The position numbers and the translations under genes are program-made. A stretch of 64,000 bases of DNA from Actinomadura craniellae (lineage in GTDB: Bacteria > Actinomycetota > Actinomycetes > Streptosporangiales > Streptosporangiaceae): NCBI RefSeq assembly GCF_003289645.1, contig NZ_QLYX01000004.1:473561-537560 (forward strand). The letters are read 5' to 3'. The notes under the pieces were generated by a model. That model worked only from the letters and a program-made list of their open reading frames with translations. It had not been told where the DNA came from and did not search any database. This document shows positions 44,856 to 54,092 of this stretch, in pieces; position 1 is the first letter of the stretch, and the number at the start of each line of letters is the position of its first letter.

Positions 44856-44886
44856 GGCGTGCGCTCCGGGTGGCCGGGGGGACAGG

Positions 44887-45873
44887 TCAGGTGCGGGGCA
44901 GGAACGCGGCGGTGGCGGCGCGGGCGAGGACGCCTTGCGTGGTGGCCGACAGGCCGAGCCGGTTCCAGTGGAAGATCACTACATGGGTCAGCAGTGCCCG
45001 CAGCCCTCGGTCGAGGCGGCCGTCGGCTGCCGCGGTCCCGAGTTGCTTCCCCGCTGTCCGGAAGGCGTCCCGCCAGGTTGCGGCGAACGCGGCCGGGCCG
45101 CTGGGGCCGAATATCGGGTCGGTGTTCTCGGCGGCGTGCACGAGGGTCCGCACCTTGCCGGCCAGTGCGTCCATCGCCTCCGGGCGGGCGGAGCCCGGTC
45201 CAGCGGGGCGCAGTTGCGCGACCCGGTGGAAGACGTCTCCGCTTTCGAACCAGTCCAGTCCCGCGCCGTGCAGGAGAGCGTGAACCAGCATGATCGACAT
45301 TTCGCGGCGGCCGATACGGGGAGACCGCGCGCGGGCGTAGTCCAGGACGCCGCGGCTGTCGGCGCAGAACAGGTCGTGGACGGTCGTCGTGGCTGTGGGG
45401 CCGCCGAACGCGGCGTGCTCCGGTTCGTAGATCGAACGTCGCCACCCGGCGATCACTCCCAGGTCGGTCAGCTCGGTCAATGCCTCGGTGACTGCGCCCT
45501 CACCGGTGTCCGGGTCGGGACCGGGGCTGCGCAGCCGTAGCCGCCAGCAGGGGTGTTTGCGCAGGAACCACCACCCGCTGATGGTCCCGTGGTGGTGGAG
45601 GTCGTCCAGGCGTGGGCCGAGTCGGGCGGCGGCGATCGTCTCGGCCTGCTCCCAGGCGGGGAACTCGACGAGCACCTGGTGCCAGCGTTGCTCGGTGCGG
45701 CGTTCCAGCGCGGCGTACCCGGCGGCCAGGTACGCCTGGACGGCTTCGGCGAGTTCTTCCGGTCGCAGGCCGTGACCGGCGGCGGCCGCCTCCGGTGGGG
45801 TGCCCGCGAGGACGGAGAGCACGCTGGCGGCGAGTTGGGCAGGGGTGGCTTCGGTCAGGTGATCAGCAAGCAT
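44887..45873 (-). CDS. Stand-alone SpaB-C (thiopeptide-type) elimination protein
   Basis: The 328-residue product starts inside the lanC end (ATG 45873; 45882 is the alternative). The core (about 60-320) follows the lantibiotic-dehydratase C-terminal domain: RWHQVLVEFPAW, GWWFLRKHPCWRLRLR, SIYEPEHAAFGG, VHDLFCADSRGVLDYA. This domain removes glutamate from glutamylated Ser/Thr to give dehydro residues. LanB here already has a similar C-terminal domain, so the two may divide the work. It is translationally coupled to lanC. Confidence 0.85.
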   Translation of the reverse strand: MLADHLTEATPAQLAASVLSVLAGTPPEAAAAGHGLRPEELAEAVQAYLAAGYAALERRTEQRWHQVLVEFPAWEQAETIAAARLGPRLDDLHHHGTISGWWFLRKHPCWRLRLRSPGPDPDTGEGAVTEALTELTDLGVIAGWRRSIYEPEHAAFGGPTATTTVHDLFCADSRGVLDYARARSPRIGRREMSIMLVHALLHGAGLDWFESGDVFHRVAQLRPAGPGSARPEAMDALAGKVRTLVHAAENTDPIFGPSGPAAFAATWRDAFRTAGKQLGTAAADGRLDRGLRALLTHVVIFHWNRLGLSATTQGVLARAATAAFLPRT

Positions 45874-47027
45874 GTGTCCCATCCCGAGTGCGGCGGTGCG
45901 GCGTGCCGGGTGCTTTCCAGAGCCAGTCGGACCCCGGCCCTGCCGGTCAGCAGCCCCTCGTCTGAAAGCTCGCTCTGCTCGTCGTGGTGAGCGAGCGCGG
46001 CGGCCAGTTCGGGCAGCCGCCGGTGAAGTGCCGGGTCGGTGCTGTCGAGAGCGACGCGGGAGACGGTCTGGTAGAGCCCGGCCATGCCGTGGCAGAGTCC
46101 TGCTTCGCTGATCCGAGCCAGGTTCCGGCCGGTCAAGAGCGCCGGCAGCGCCTGCTCGGCGGTGCGTTGGCGCGCGGTGTCGCCGGTGGCCAGAGCGGCC
46201 AACTGGAGTGCGCGGACGATTCCGGTGCTCCCGTAGCACCACGATGGCCGTCCGGGGGCCTGCTGGGTGGGGCGGCCGGTGCGCAGCATGGAGCGGGTGA
46301 GCCATTGCGGCCACCAGGGGCCGTCCGGTGAGTCCTGCCGCCAGGTCTCGAACCAGCCGATCAGCCGTCTGATCGCCTCGTCCTGCCCTTCGACGGCATG
46401 GCCGTCGCGAGCGGCCAGGGCCAGGAGCGCGAGGATTCCGGCCGCGCCGTGCGCCATTCCGAGGTTGGCGTGCCCGCCGGGGGTCGGCAGGGCCGGGTCG
46501 GGGTCGTGCGGCACCCACCAGCCCGGCAGTTCCACTCCGTCGTGTCGAAGCGGGAGGGTGAGCCGCACCAGGTACCGCAGCACGTCGGCGAAGGTGTCGC
46601 TGCCGGGGTGGCGTACCCGTAGGAGGGCACCGATGCCGACCAGCCCGTAGAACAGGTCGTACTCGCTGAACCGGGCGTATTCACCGGCGTCGATCCTGTC
46701 GTTGGCGGCGGTCAGGCGACGGAGGGCCAGTCGCGTCACATGCTGGTCCAACGTGGCGAGTGCCTGCGCGTACCGTGACCGACCGTCGGCGTCGGCGGTG
46801 TGCAGCGTGAACGCGACGGCGGGAACCCCGTGGTACAGGCCAGCGTGATCGCCTCCGTCGATGGCGCCGGTGGCCGCCTGCCGGATCAGCGTGTGCGCGT
46901 CCGCCCAGGAGCCGCGCCCGGCCAGGGCGCGTTCGATGTGCAGGAGCGCAATTCCCGCCGCCCCGCTCGCCAGGGATTGGCTGGGTACCGGGCCGGTGGT
47001 GAAGGTGACCGGTGTCGGCGAGGTCAC
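45855..47027 (-). CDS. lanC: Lanthionine synthetase LanC
   Basis: The 390-residue cyclase starts at GTG 47027 in the lanB stop codon (GTGA). The LanC motifs are all present: GHANLGMAHGAAG (about 185-197), the zinc ligands in SWCYGSTG (Cys 264) and GLCHGMAG (Cys 312, His 313), and the repeated GxAG helix turns of the alpha/alpha barrel (SGAAGIALLH). It joins Cys thiols to dehydro residues to make (methyl)lanthionine rings in the precursor. Confidence 0.95.
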   Translation of the reverse strand: MTSPTPVTFTTGPVPSQSLASGAAGIALLHIERALAGRGSWADAHTLIRQAATGAIDGGDHAGLYHGVPAVAFTLHTADADGRSRYAQALATLDQHVTRLALRRLTAANDRIDAGEYARFSEYDLFYGLVGIGALLRVRHPGSDTFADVLRYLVRLTLPLRHDGVELPGWWVPHDPDPALPTPGGHANLGMAHGAAGILALLALAARDGHAVEGQDEAIRRLIGWFETWRQDSPDGPWWPQWLTRSMLRTGRPTQQAPGRPSWCYGSTGIVRALQLAALATGDTARQRTAEQALPALLTGRNLARISEAGLCHGMAGLYQTVSRVALDSTDPALHRRLPELAAALAHHDEQSELSDEGLLTGRAGVRLALESTRHAAPPHSGWDTCLLIT

Positions 47028-50000
47028 CGGGCACCTTCCGCGGCCGCCGGGGCCGGTGCGGTGGCCAGGGTGCGGAGGGCGGCGGCGCGGGCGAGCCGGC
47101 CCGTGGTGACCTCGTGGGCGGGGTCGGGGCCGAGGGCCCGCACATGGTGTTCGTGCAGCAGTGTCGCCAGCAGTTCCGCGGGGTCGCGCTGTCGCGCGAG
47201 GAGGCGGTGATAGGTGGCCAACGCGGTGGCTCTGCTCCGCCATGCGGCGGCGACCGCCTCTCCGCCGGGAAGAGCACGGACGGCGGCAAAGTCGCTTGTG
47301 GGGTCGGCCAGGTGGAGTGCCTGGTCACGCACCTCCCGGTCCAGCGGTCCGGAGCCCTGTTCCAGGTGGCGGGTCAGCGCCCGGTGGCCGGACGCGGGGT
47401 CGGCGGCGAACGCCGCGGCCAGTTGCGCCATCGAGGCCGCCGCGACGGCCTGCCCCGGTACCCCGGCGACCTCCACCATCGTGATCTGGGCGATGGCGGC
47501 CGCGGTGTCGGTGGCGAAGACCTCCTCGGCGGCTTCCAGGGCCGGGCCGTGCCCGTAGCGGCCGGGGTGTTCCGCGGCGGGGGCCAGCATGAGCTGCTCG
47601 GTCAGGCCGCGTGCCCGCAGGTCGTCGGTGAAGGCGGCCAGCCGTGCGGCCACCGGCCCGTACCGGCACCGGTCGGTGAGCCGCAGCAGCACCACCAGGT
47701 ACTGGTCGGCTTCGAGGCGGATCAGGTCGCGGTGCCTGCCCGCCCACCACCGCCGGATCGGTGCGCCGAGTTCGCCCACGAGCGTGGGCAGGTGGCGGGT
47801 GAGGATGGCGTCGAACCAGGCGGGGTTGCCCACCAGGTGCGCCCGCAGCAGCACGGCGTCGCCCGGTTGGTGGACGGGGCCGGGCGGCGCGGTGATCGGA
47901 GGTCGCCGTGGCGGTGCGGCGGTCGCGACCATGGGGATCACCAGTTCGGCCGCGCGGCCCACCCAGCCCAGGCCGCCGGGCGGCGCGTCCTCGCGCAGCT
48001 CGATCTGCCCGGCCTTCTCCAGGTGGGCGCACAGCAACCGGCGATCCAGGGGCTGGTCCAGGTTCACCGGCAGGCGCAGTTCCGCCTGACACAGCACGAG
48101 GCGGGCGGGCACCTTCCACCGGTCACGCCATCCGCGCAGGCCCGCGTCCTGATCGCCGTGGACGGTCGCCAGGTCGCCGCTGGTGAGGAGCCACCGGGCG
48201 GGGGACAGCACCGTGCGCCGGTACCGGAGGCGGGGGACGTAGGGCAGGGTACGGGCGGCCCCCAGATCGACCGGGCCGAACACGACGCTGCGCGCGTCGG
48301 CGACCTCGGCCAAAAACCGCGCCAGCGGCGGCGTCTGCACCGTGGTGTCCAGGGCGTGCGGGGAGTGGGCGACCACGCGCCGTCCGGTGGAACGCTGGAC
48401 CAGGTACAGCTGGTCGGCGTCGGCGGTGACCGCGAGGTCCTCCAGGTCGATCCCGCCGTGACCATGGCCGCCGGGGTGTTCGGCCAGCGACAGCGCGACC
48501 GTTCCGGCGTGCGGGGGGACGCGCACGACGTTGTCGTTGTGCGGGCGGCGCGGCGAAAACGACAACTGCGCCGCCACGACCTCGCCGTCGCCGGGCGCGT
48601 AGGTGCGGGCGAGGCGGGCGCGGTCGGCTTCGTCCAGCAGGTGGGCGAACCGGCCGATCATGCTGGTGTGGGCGCGCGGCGCGGCCACCACCTGGAGTTC
48701 GAAGTCGCCGCGGTCGATCGCCTCCGGCGAGGTGGCGTGGAGCGCGACGCCGAGTTCGACGCGCGGTGGCACCACCACGCGGGTGTGGTCGCCGACCGTC
48801 AGTGCCCGCACGTCGGCGTCGGTGAGCGTGATCTCCTCGGCCCCGTCCACGACGGCCCGCTGGATCATCGACAGCAGGGCGGCGTCGCGCTCGGTCAGCA
48901 TCCGCCACGCGGGGCGGGCCCGGGGCGCGCCCAGGTAGCCGTGGGGGTACCCCAACCCCGAGTCGGCGAGCAAGTCCCGGACCGGGACCAGCGCACCGAG
49001 GCCGTAGCGGGCGCGAAACCGGGCGTGGTAATCCATCCATGCCGCCGTGCCGAACGGCTGCGCCGACAGCCGCAGCAGGACGTCGGCCGCGCGTTCGGCC
49101 TCTTCCATCACCTGCTCGGGGAGCACGATGCGGGCGTCGAGCCGCAGATCAGCCGCCAGCACATGCCCCGTACCGGCGGCCATGCTTCGCATCGCATCGG
49201 CGGCCGCTGCGCGCAGCGTCGCCGCCCGAGCCCGGTCGGCGGTGGTGTTGTGCTGGACGAGCCGGGCACCGATCTCCTCCAATCGGTCAAGCGTCCTGGC
49301 GAGTTCCCGCGTTCCGGTCTCGTGGACGCCCGCGGCACGGAGCGCCTGGATGAGGTGGTCCAGCGGGTCCTCGACGGTCGAGGGCGGGCGCAGGTTCGTG
49401 ATGAGGAATCCGCCATCGACCAGGCCGTGCAGCAACCGGTGGATCCGGTCGGTGGTGACGCCCGGGAAACGCCGGGACACGCGTTCGGCCAGGACGTCGA
49501 ACCGCAGGGGCGTGGTCGCCTGGTCGAGGGCGTAGCCGATGGGGGTGGTCAGACGTACTGAGGCCTCCCGCAGCGGTCCCGGCGAACGTGCTCCTGACTT
49601 GGCCCGCCGGGAGACGAGGAGGCAGCCGTCGCGGACGGTTCCGGTGTTGTCGGCGACCACCGTCAGCCGCTCCCGCAGAGCGCGGTCGGATTCAACCTGG
49701 TCGATGAGATCGGCGAGCCATTCGGCGTCGGCACGGACGACGAGCCGGTGATCCGCTCCGATCTTCGCCGCCGCCGGGCCGAGAGCGCCGGTGGTGACCC
49801 CGGCGAACATCCCGAAGGGGGTGGCGCGCCGCTCCCACCGCAGCAGGTAGGACGCCACCGATTCAGCTGCGCGGCGGAGTTTCCGCTCGGAAGGACGGTC
49901 CACGGCCAAGAGGTGGTCAATGCGGGCGGCCAAGGCGGGGGAGGCCATCTCCACGGCCTCGTATACCTCGCGGTGCGCCCACACCCGAGCCAGCCACGTT

Positions 50001-50128
50001 GCCCCCTCCCGGTCCACGGCGGTGAGGTCGGCCAGATCCAAACCGCCGGGTGGCACAACCTCCGGAGGGCAGGTGGTCGCGCGCACCAGTACCAGTCCTG
50101 CGTGCCGGAAACGACGGGCAACCGCCAC
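47024..50128 (-). CDS. lanB: Lantibiotic dehydratase LanB (full length)
   Basis: The 1034-residue product starts at GTG 50128 behind AAGGAGAAAG; the longer frame has no ribosome site. The glutamylation domain has YLLRWERRATPFGMFAGV (about 105-122) and continues to about residue 690. The C-terminal elimination domain is present too (WFDAILTRHLPTLVGEL, YGHGPALEAAEEVFATDT). The enzyme uses glutamyl-tRNA to dehydrate Ser/Thr of the precursor. It begins 78 bases after the precursor stop and overlaps lanC by 4 bases. Confidence 0.95.
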   Translation of the reverse strand: MAVARRFRHAGLVLVRATTCPPEVVPPGGLDLADLTAVDREGATWLARVWAHREVYEAVEMASPALAARIDHLLAVDRPSERKLRRAAESVASYLLRWERRATPFGMFAGVTTGALGPAAAKIGADHRLVVRADAEWLADLIDQVESDRALRERLTVVADNTGTVRDGCLLVSRRAKSGARSPGPLREASVRLTTPIGYALDQATTPLRFDVLAERVSRRFPGVTTDRIHRLLHGLVDGGFLITNLRPPSTVEDPLDHLIQALRAAGVHETGTRELARTLDRLEEIGARLVQHNTTADRARAATLRAAAADAMRSMAAGTGHVLAADLRLDARIVLPEQVMEEAERAADVLLRLSAQPFGTAAWMDYHARFRARYGLGALVPVRDLLADSGLGYPHGYLGAPRARPAWRMLTERDAALLSMIQRAVVDGAEEITLTDADVRALTVGDHTRVVVPPRVELGVALHATSPEAIDRGDFELQVVAAPRAHTSMIGRFAHLLDEADRARLARTYAPGDGEVVAAQLSFSPRRPHNDNVVRVPPHAGTVALSLAEHPGGHGHGGIDLEDLAVTADADQLYLVQRSTGRRVVAHSPHALDTTVQTPPLARFLAEVADARSVVFGPVDLGAARTLPYVPRLRYRRTVLSPARWLLTSGDLATVHGDQDAGLRGWRDRWKVPARLVLCQAELRLPVNLDQPLDRRLLCAHLEKAGQIELREDAPPGGLGWVGRAAELVIPMVATAAPPRRPPITAPPGPVHQPGDAVLLRAHLVGNPAWFDAILTRHLPTLVGELGAPIRRWWAGRHRDLIRLEADQYLVVLLRLTDRCRYGPVAARLAAFTDDLRARGLTEQLMLAPAAEHPGRYGHGPALEAAEEVFATDTAAAIAQITMVEVAGVPGQAVAAASMAQLAAAFAADPASGHRALTRHLEQGSGPLDREVRDQALHLADPTSDFAAVRALPGGEAVAAAWRSRATALATYHRLLARQRDPAELLATLLHEHHVRALGPDPAHEVTTGRLARAAALRTLATAPAPAAAEGAR

Positions 50129-50206
50129 GGCTTTCTCCTTCGCGCCGAGTACGTCTCCCCGAGGCGACGCCACCAGCGGACGCCGCCCCGGGGGCGGTGG
50201 GTCGTC

Positions 50207-50404
50207 TCAGAACGGGTCGTTGGAACTGGTGCTGCACGCGCTGGTGCTGCACGTGCTGCCGCAGCCGTCGCTGGTGGAGCACATCATGGTCACCAGCGGG
50301 GTGGTGGATTCCACCACCTTCATGTCCAGGACGAACTCCTCCTCGCCGACGACCATCGAGCCGTCGAGGGGTTCGGTGGCGTCCAGGGTCAGCGGTAAGG
50401 CCAT
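50207..50404 (-). CDS. lanA: FxLD-family lanthipeptide precursor
   Basis: The 65-residue peptide starts at ATG 50404 behind AAGGAGTGA. The leader holds the FxLD motif (EEFVLDMKVVE, F24-D27). The core (from about 33) is Ser/Thr-rich with Cys 42, 48, 52 and 57, a D46-G47 pair and the end NDPF. LanB dehydrates the Ser/Thr and LanC cyclises. The methyltransferase just upstream probably acts on D46, because Asp-Gly favours aspartimide formation. The final ring pattern and cleavage site are not visible. Confidence 0.93.
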   Translation of the reverse strand: MALPLTLDATEPLDGSMVVGEEEFVLDMKVVESTTPLVTMMCSTSDGCGSTCSTSACSTSSNDPF

Positions 50405-50468
50405 CGGCTCACTCCTTGCACATACCGGGGATAGGGGTCGTGCTTCCTGGCTCACCGGACGGTGATGA

Positions 50469-51713
50469 TCAGCTCGGCTGAGGCCAGGAGATCGAGACGG
50501 CGCCGTGGCGCTTCTTCAGTACGGCCGAAGGGTCGGGGAGCCGGGAAACACCGCTGCCGGTCGGCCAGAATCCGAACGCGGGCTCATGGTGGCGTCCGGT
50601 GCGGTCCCATGCCCGGATCTGCTCGACAAGCGCGCCGGCCACGGCCCGGCCGTGCGGGCCATGGGCGGTCGCGCCGAACTCGACGCCGGCGCTTTCCGTC
50701 GTACGCCGCACCGCCAGGTAGGCGAAGGAGCCCCCGTGCACGGCCCCGAAGGGGAACCAGGTCTTGCAGAACCCGGCGGCCAGGTCGGTGCCCGCCTCGG
50801 CGGTGACCTGGCAGAAGCCGGGCAGGAGCACCGCCAGCCACAGGTGCAGGTCGGCGAAGGAGATCCCGTTCCCGACGGTGACGCCGGACCACACCGACAC
50901 CGGTTCGGTCGCCAGCACCCCGTCCAGCAGGTCGGTCGCCTCCGGAACGTCGGAGTCGAACTGCAACCGGACGTGCTTGCCGCGGCGGTCCGGCAGCAGG
51001 AACGCCCGCTCTGCGTGCGCTCCCGCACCTTGCATCGGCACGAACCCGGCCACTTCGACGTCACTGCTCGCCAGGTGATCGCCGTGGCGGCGGAAGGCGA
51101 TGGTCCTGGTGATGCCGTTCATCCGCAGCGGCACCACCAGGACGCCGTCGGCGGTGAGCTGGTCCGGCCAGGCGGGCGGGATGTCCCAGGCACCGACCGT
51201 GACGAGGGTCCGGTCGAACGGGCCGAGACCGGGCACGTGATGTTCGGCGTCGGCCTGCACGACGGTGACCCGCCCGCCGTATCCGGCGCGCCCCAGCAGA
51301 TCGCGGGCACGGTCGGCGATCTCGGCATCGATGTCGATGCTGACCACCTGCCCGCCGGGGCCGACGACCTCGGCCAGCAGCGCGGCGTTGTAACCACCCG
51401 ACCCGATCTCCAGCACGGTCATGTCGGGGCGCAGGTCGGCCATCTCGATCATGCGGGCCTGGATGTAGGCCGCGCTGACCGAGGACAGGCCGACGCCGTG
51501 CTCGTCGGTCTTGGTCACCACCGAGTGATCGACGCTGTAGACCGCGTCCAGGGCGGTACCTGGAGGGACGAACATCTCACGCCGGACCGTGCGGAACGCC
51601 TGCTCCACCACCGGGGAGACGATCTGGCCGCCAGCGAGCAGCTTGTCGGTCAGCTCGTCGCGCAACCGCGCCGCCCGGCCAGAGCCATCGGTCATGTCCA
51701 CCGCCTGGATCAC
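50469..51713 (-). CDS. FxLD-system methyltransferase 1 (PIMT-like)
   Basis: The 414-residue product starts at GTG behind AAGGGGG. Residues 1-215 resemble protein L-isoaspartate O-methyltransferase: VYSVDHSVVTKTDEHGVGLSSVSAAYIQARM, SAM site TVLEIGSGGYNAALLAEVVG, VVSIDIDAEIADRA, and VTVGAWDIPPAWPDQL. The C-terminal 200 residues are special to the lanthipeptide-associated (FxLD) type and end in VLKKRHGAVSISW. It likely methylates an Asp of the FxLD precursor, leading through aspartimide to isoaspartate. The precursor gene starts 65 bases downstream. Confidence 0.9.
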   Translation of the reverse strand: MIQAVDMTDGSGRAARLRDELTDKLLAGGQIVSPVVEQAFRTVRREMFVPPGTALDAVYSVDHSVVTKTDEHGVGLSSVSAAYIQARMIEMADLRPDMTVLEIGSGGYNAALLAEVVGPGGQVVSIDIDAEIADRARDLLGRAGYGGRVTVVQADAEHHVPGLGPFDRTLVTVGAWDIPPAWPDQLTADGVLVVPLRMNGITRTIAFRRHGDHLASSDVEVAGFVPMQGAGAHAERAFLLPDRRGKHVRLQFDSDVPEATDLLDGVLATEPVSVWSGVTVGNGISFADLHLWLAVLLPGFCQVTAEAGTDLAAGFCKTWFPFGAVHGGSFAYLAVRRTTESAGVEFGATAHGPHGRAVAGALVEQIRAWDRTGRHHEPAFGFWPTGSGVSRLPDPSAVLKKRHGAVSISWPQPS

Positions 51714-52063
51714 GTGGTTCCCCCTTGATGGTCGTAGCTACTCGGACCCGGCCAACGGCCCTGACCTGCGCTGCCGGGCGCGGCCATGCCCGGTGGGAAG
51801 CCTGGCATGGCCCGCCGCCGATCACGGGAAAGCGCGGGGCCATGAGGCTGATCCGGCCTGGCCACCCGGCCGATCGCACAAGGGCGCCACGGCCTTTCCA
51901 GTAGCTGGTTCCAGCAAGAAGCCGGCCATGCTGGCTCCCCTCGGGCAAGGAGTGGTCTCGGCAACGAGCTTGACCGGCCAGGATCACCCCGAGGAAGGAA
52001 TTTGGCGGACTTTGGCCCCTGACCCCACGGGCAGGTTCTAGGAGCACACCGGTTCAGCGCAGT
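51714..52063. other. Promoter region of the lanthipeptide operon
   Basis: These 350 bases before methyltransferase 1 have no supported gene; the overlapping frames lack ribosome sites. They must carry the operon promoter unless transcription comes from the DUF6879 gene upstream. No convincing -35/-10 or operator was found by eye. Confidence 0.35.
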
Positions 52064-52813
52064 TCAAGGGAGCTTGTACTGCTCGTGGGGTATCGCCCGT
52101 TCCCACACCTGCTCGAACGCGGTCAGGCAGCGGGCGACCACGGCCGGGTCGTTGCTGCTCTTCTCCTCGGGGATCTCGGTGCCGTCTCCTGCGCAGAAGT
52201 TGAACATCACCAGCTTGTGGTCGAACAACCAGAAGTCCGCGCCGGGCAGCATCAGGTCCCAGGCCCGCTCACGCGGCAGCCACCGCACGTCCTCCCCGGC
52301 GGCCACGTTCTGGGCGGTGAGCATGTGCTCCCACCGGATGTAGTCCGACAGCGGCTCGGAGACCACCCGCACACGGCGGATCGTCACCCCGCGCCCCACC
52401 GCGTCCTGGACGATCTGACGCCAGTTCTTCATCTCGTACCAGCCCGACCCGCCCGACAGGAAGTCCCGGTAGGCGGGGTGAGAGGGGTCATAGGCGTCGC
52501 GCATCTCCAGGTGCAGCGCGGTGTGCTTGGCGACCTTGAGCACCTCGGTGCTGTCGGCCGGACCGTGCCCGAGGCGGCCTGGCTCGTAGGTCCCGGCGGC
52601 GGCCTCGGCGATGATCGAGGCCATGCGGGCCGGGAGCCGCACCACCGCCTCATCAGTGTGCAGGGTGCCATGCCTGGCGATCTCGGCGAGCACCAGCGGA
52701 TCAGTGATCAGCAGGCCCTGGAAGTAGAAGTCCCCGGTGCCGGGATCGACGTACACGGCGGGGCAACGCCCCTCGGGCGAGTCGGGATCCTCACCGACCA
52801 GATCCAGCGGCAT
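52064..52813 (-). CDS. DUF6879-type protein with fused N-terminal small domain
   Basis: The 249-residue product has two parts. Residues about 10-80 (GRCPAVYVDPGTGDFYFQG, VVRLPARMASIIAEAA) look like a small actinobacterial protein normally encoded separately. Residues about 85-245 match DUF6879: LHLEMRDAYD, WRQIVQDAVGRGVTIRRVRVV, DYIRWEH, EDVRWLPRE, DFWLFDHKLVMFNF. Both often neighbour XRE/DUF5753 regulators, one of which lies 60 bases upstream here. A regulatory role in the same switch is likely; biochemistry is unknown. Confidence 0.8.
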   Translation of the reverse strand: MPLDLVGEDPDSPEGRCPAVYVDPGTGDFYFQGLLITDPLVLAEIARHGTLHTDEAVVRLPARMASIIAEAAAGTYEPGRLGHGPADSTEVLKVAKHTALHLEMRDAYDPSHPAYRDFLSGGSGWYEMKNWRQIVQDAVGRGVTIRRVRVVSEPLSDYIRWEHMLTAQNVAAGEDVRWLPRERAWDLMLPGADFWLFDHKLVMFNFCAGDGTEIPEEKSSNDPAVVARCLTAFEQVWERAIPHEQYKLP

Positions 52814-52875
52814 CACGATCCTCCATTCGGCACCACGTCCTGGAAGGTTCCCTACGACCCTCGCCCGCCCCGGCT

Positions 52876-53751
52876 TCAGGCGTCAAGCCCATCGTGCACG
52901 CCAGTGATGATCTGCCGGGCCTTCTCGCCGGTGACGGCCAACGACATCAGCCGCTTCCACGCCGCCAGATAGTCCGCGATCTCCCCCGGCTGGGACACCG
53001 ACAAGAACCCCGACACCAACTCCACGGTGACCAGCTCGGTGTCGCTGATGACGAAGGTGTGCTCCGGCCACACCCGATGCCCGCCATGAACACGGCCGGC
53101 GGCCAGCGGAATGACCCCCAACGACACCGACGGCCACCGCGCCAACGCCAGCAGATGCCGCAACTGCTCGGCATGCACCCCGGCCGAAACGACACGGTGG
53201 TGCAGGACCTGTTCCTCCAGCACGAACACGAACCGCGCGTCCGGCCGCCGCAACACCCGTTGCCGATCCATCCGCTCATCGACGGCCTCGGCCACATCGT
53301 CCACCTCGACGTGCTGCTCGACCCGGATCGACTCCAACGCCGCAGCGGTGTACGCCCGCGTCTGCAGCAACCCCGGGATCACATGCGCGCAGTACACCCG
53401 CATGAGCTTGACCCGCTCGTAACGGTCCCGCACCGACTCCTGAGCACCCTTGAGACCCGCCTGGTTGAGCTGCCGGTAGGTCAGCCACATCCGCTCGACC
53501 GCGGCCTGCTCGGCCAGCAACTCGTTCGCACGCCGCTCGGACGCCCCGCAGATCGAGCACCACAGGCGCACATGCTCGGCCGACGCCGGACGAACCGCTC
53601 GCTCGATCTTCGACACGTTCGTGGAATCCCGCCACCCGGCCCTGCGCGCGAACTCCACACCAGAGATCCCCGCCGTGGCGCGGAGTTCGCGAAGCTGATC
53701 AGCCAGCCGCTGCCGCGCGGCCTGCGCGCTGGAAGAAGACGACGAGGGCAT
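52876..53751 (-). CDS. XRE-type regulator with DUF5753
   Basis: The 291-residue product starts at MPSSSSSS (an ATG three codons earlier is possible). A helix-turn-helix lies at about 15-65 (LRELRATAGISGVEFARRAG, STNVSKIERAVRPAS). The rest is the DUF5753 ligand-binding-like domain (VKLMRVYCAHVIPGLLQTRAYTAA, GVHAEQLRHLLALA, LVSGFLSVSQPGEIADYLAAW). It is a DNA-binding transcription factor. It lies directly after the small YxLD peptide gene on the same strand, so it may control this cluster. Confidence 0.88.
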   Translation of the reverse strand: MPSSSSSSAQAARQRLADQLRELRATAGISGVEFARRAGWRDSTNVSKIERAVRPASAEHVRLWCSICGASERRANELLAEQAAVERMWLTYRQLNQAGLKGAQESVRDRYERVKLMRVYCAHVIPGLLQTRAYTAAALESIRVEQHVEVDDVAEAVDERMDRQRVLRRPDARFVFVLEEQVLHHRVVSAGVHAEQLRHLLALARWPSVSLGVIPLAAGRVHGGHRVWPEHTFVISDTELVTVELVSGFLSVSQPGEIADYLAAWKRLMSLAVTGEKARQIITGVHDGLDA

Positions 53752-53975
53752 CGCCCCCATCCAAGCGCAGCCCGGGTTCGCACAAGACGACGCTCCACTT
53801 ACTCCAGTCGACCTGGTTCCGCCAGGGCCCGGTACCGGCCAGCGCCTGCCGGATCGTCGAGGAGACGCGCGGAGCCCGCACACCGCGCCGCCCCGATAGC
53901 GAGGGCACCGGCGGCCGGGACTCGATCGGACCAGCGGTTGCCGATCAGGTACGGGTGGGTGCGGCGAACACGGCG

Positions 53976-54092
53976 TTAGAGATCTTGCCAGCGACGATAG
54001 GCGCTGGTAGCGGGCCCGGCATCGACCAGGCGCAGATCCAGCTCGTACTCCTTCAGGTCGTCCGTTGCGGTGCCCATCCTCGCGGTCTCCAT
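53976..54092 (-). CDS. Second FxLD-like precursor peptide, cysteine-free
   Basis: A 38-codon frame starts at ATG 54092, sharing one base with the stop codon of methyltransferase 2 (TGATG); a second ATG lies five codons on. The centre EYELDLRLVD (15-24) aligns with EFVLDMKVVE of the lanthipeptide precursor. What follows is a 14-residue tail, starting AGPATSAYRR and ending WQDL, with two Ser/Thr and no Cys. Asp 24 and 37 are possible methyl sites. It may be the substrate of methyltransferase 2, a signal peptide, or a degenerate precursor. The evidence is the motif and the coupling. Confidence 0.65.
   Translation of the reverse strand: METARMGTATDDLKEYELDLRLVDAGPATSAYRRWQDL

Noticed and set aside
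47012..49561. 849-codon plus-strand frame across lanB
   Set aside because: It is antisense to an intact LanB with known motifs; there is no start support.
53976..54092. Small peptide considered as a lasso peptide precursor
   Set aside because: No lasso cyclase, RRE or leader peptidase genes nearby, and the leader motif is FxLD-like.
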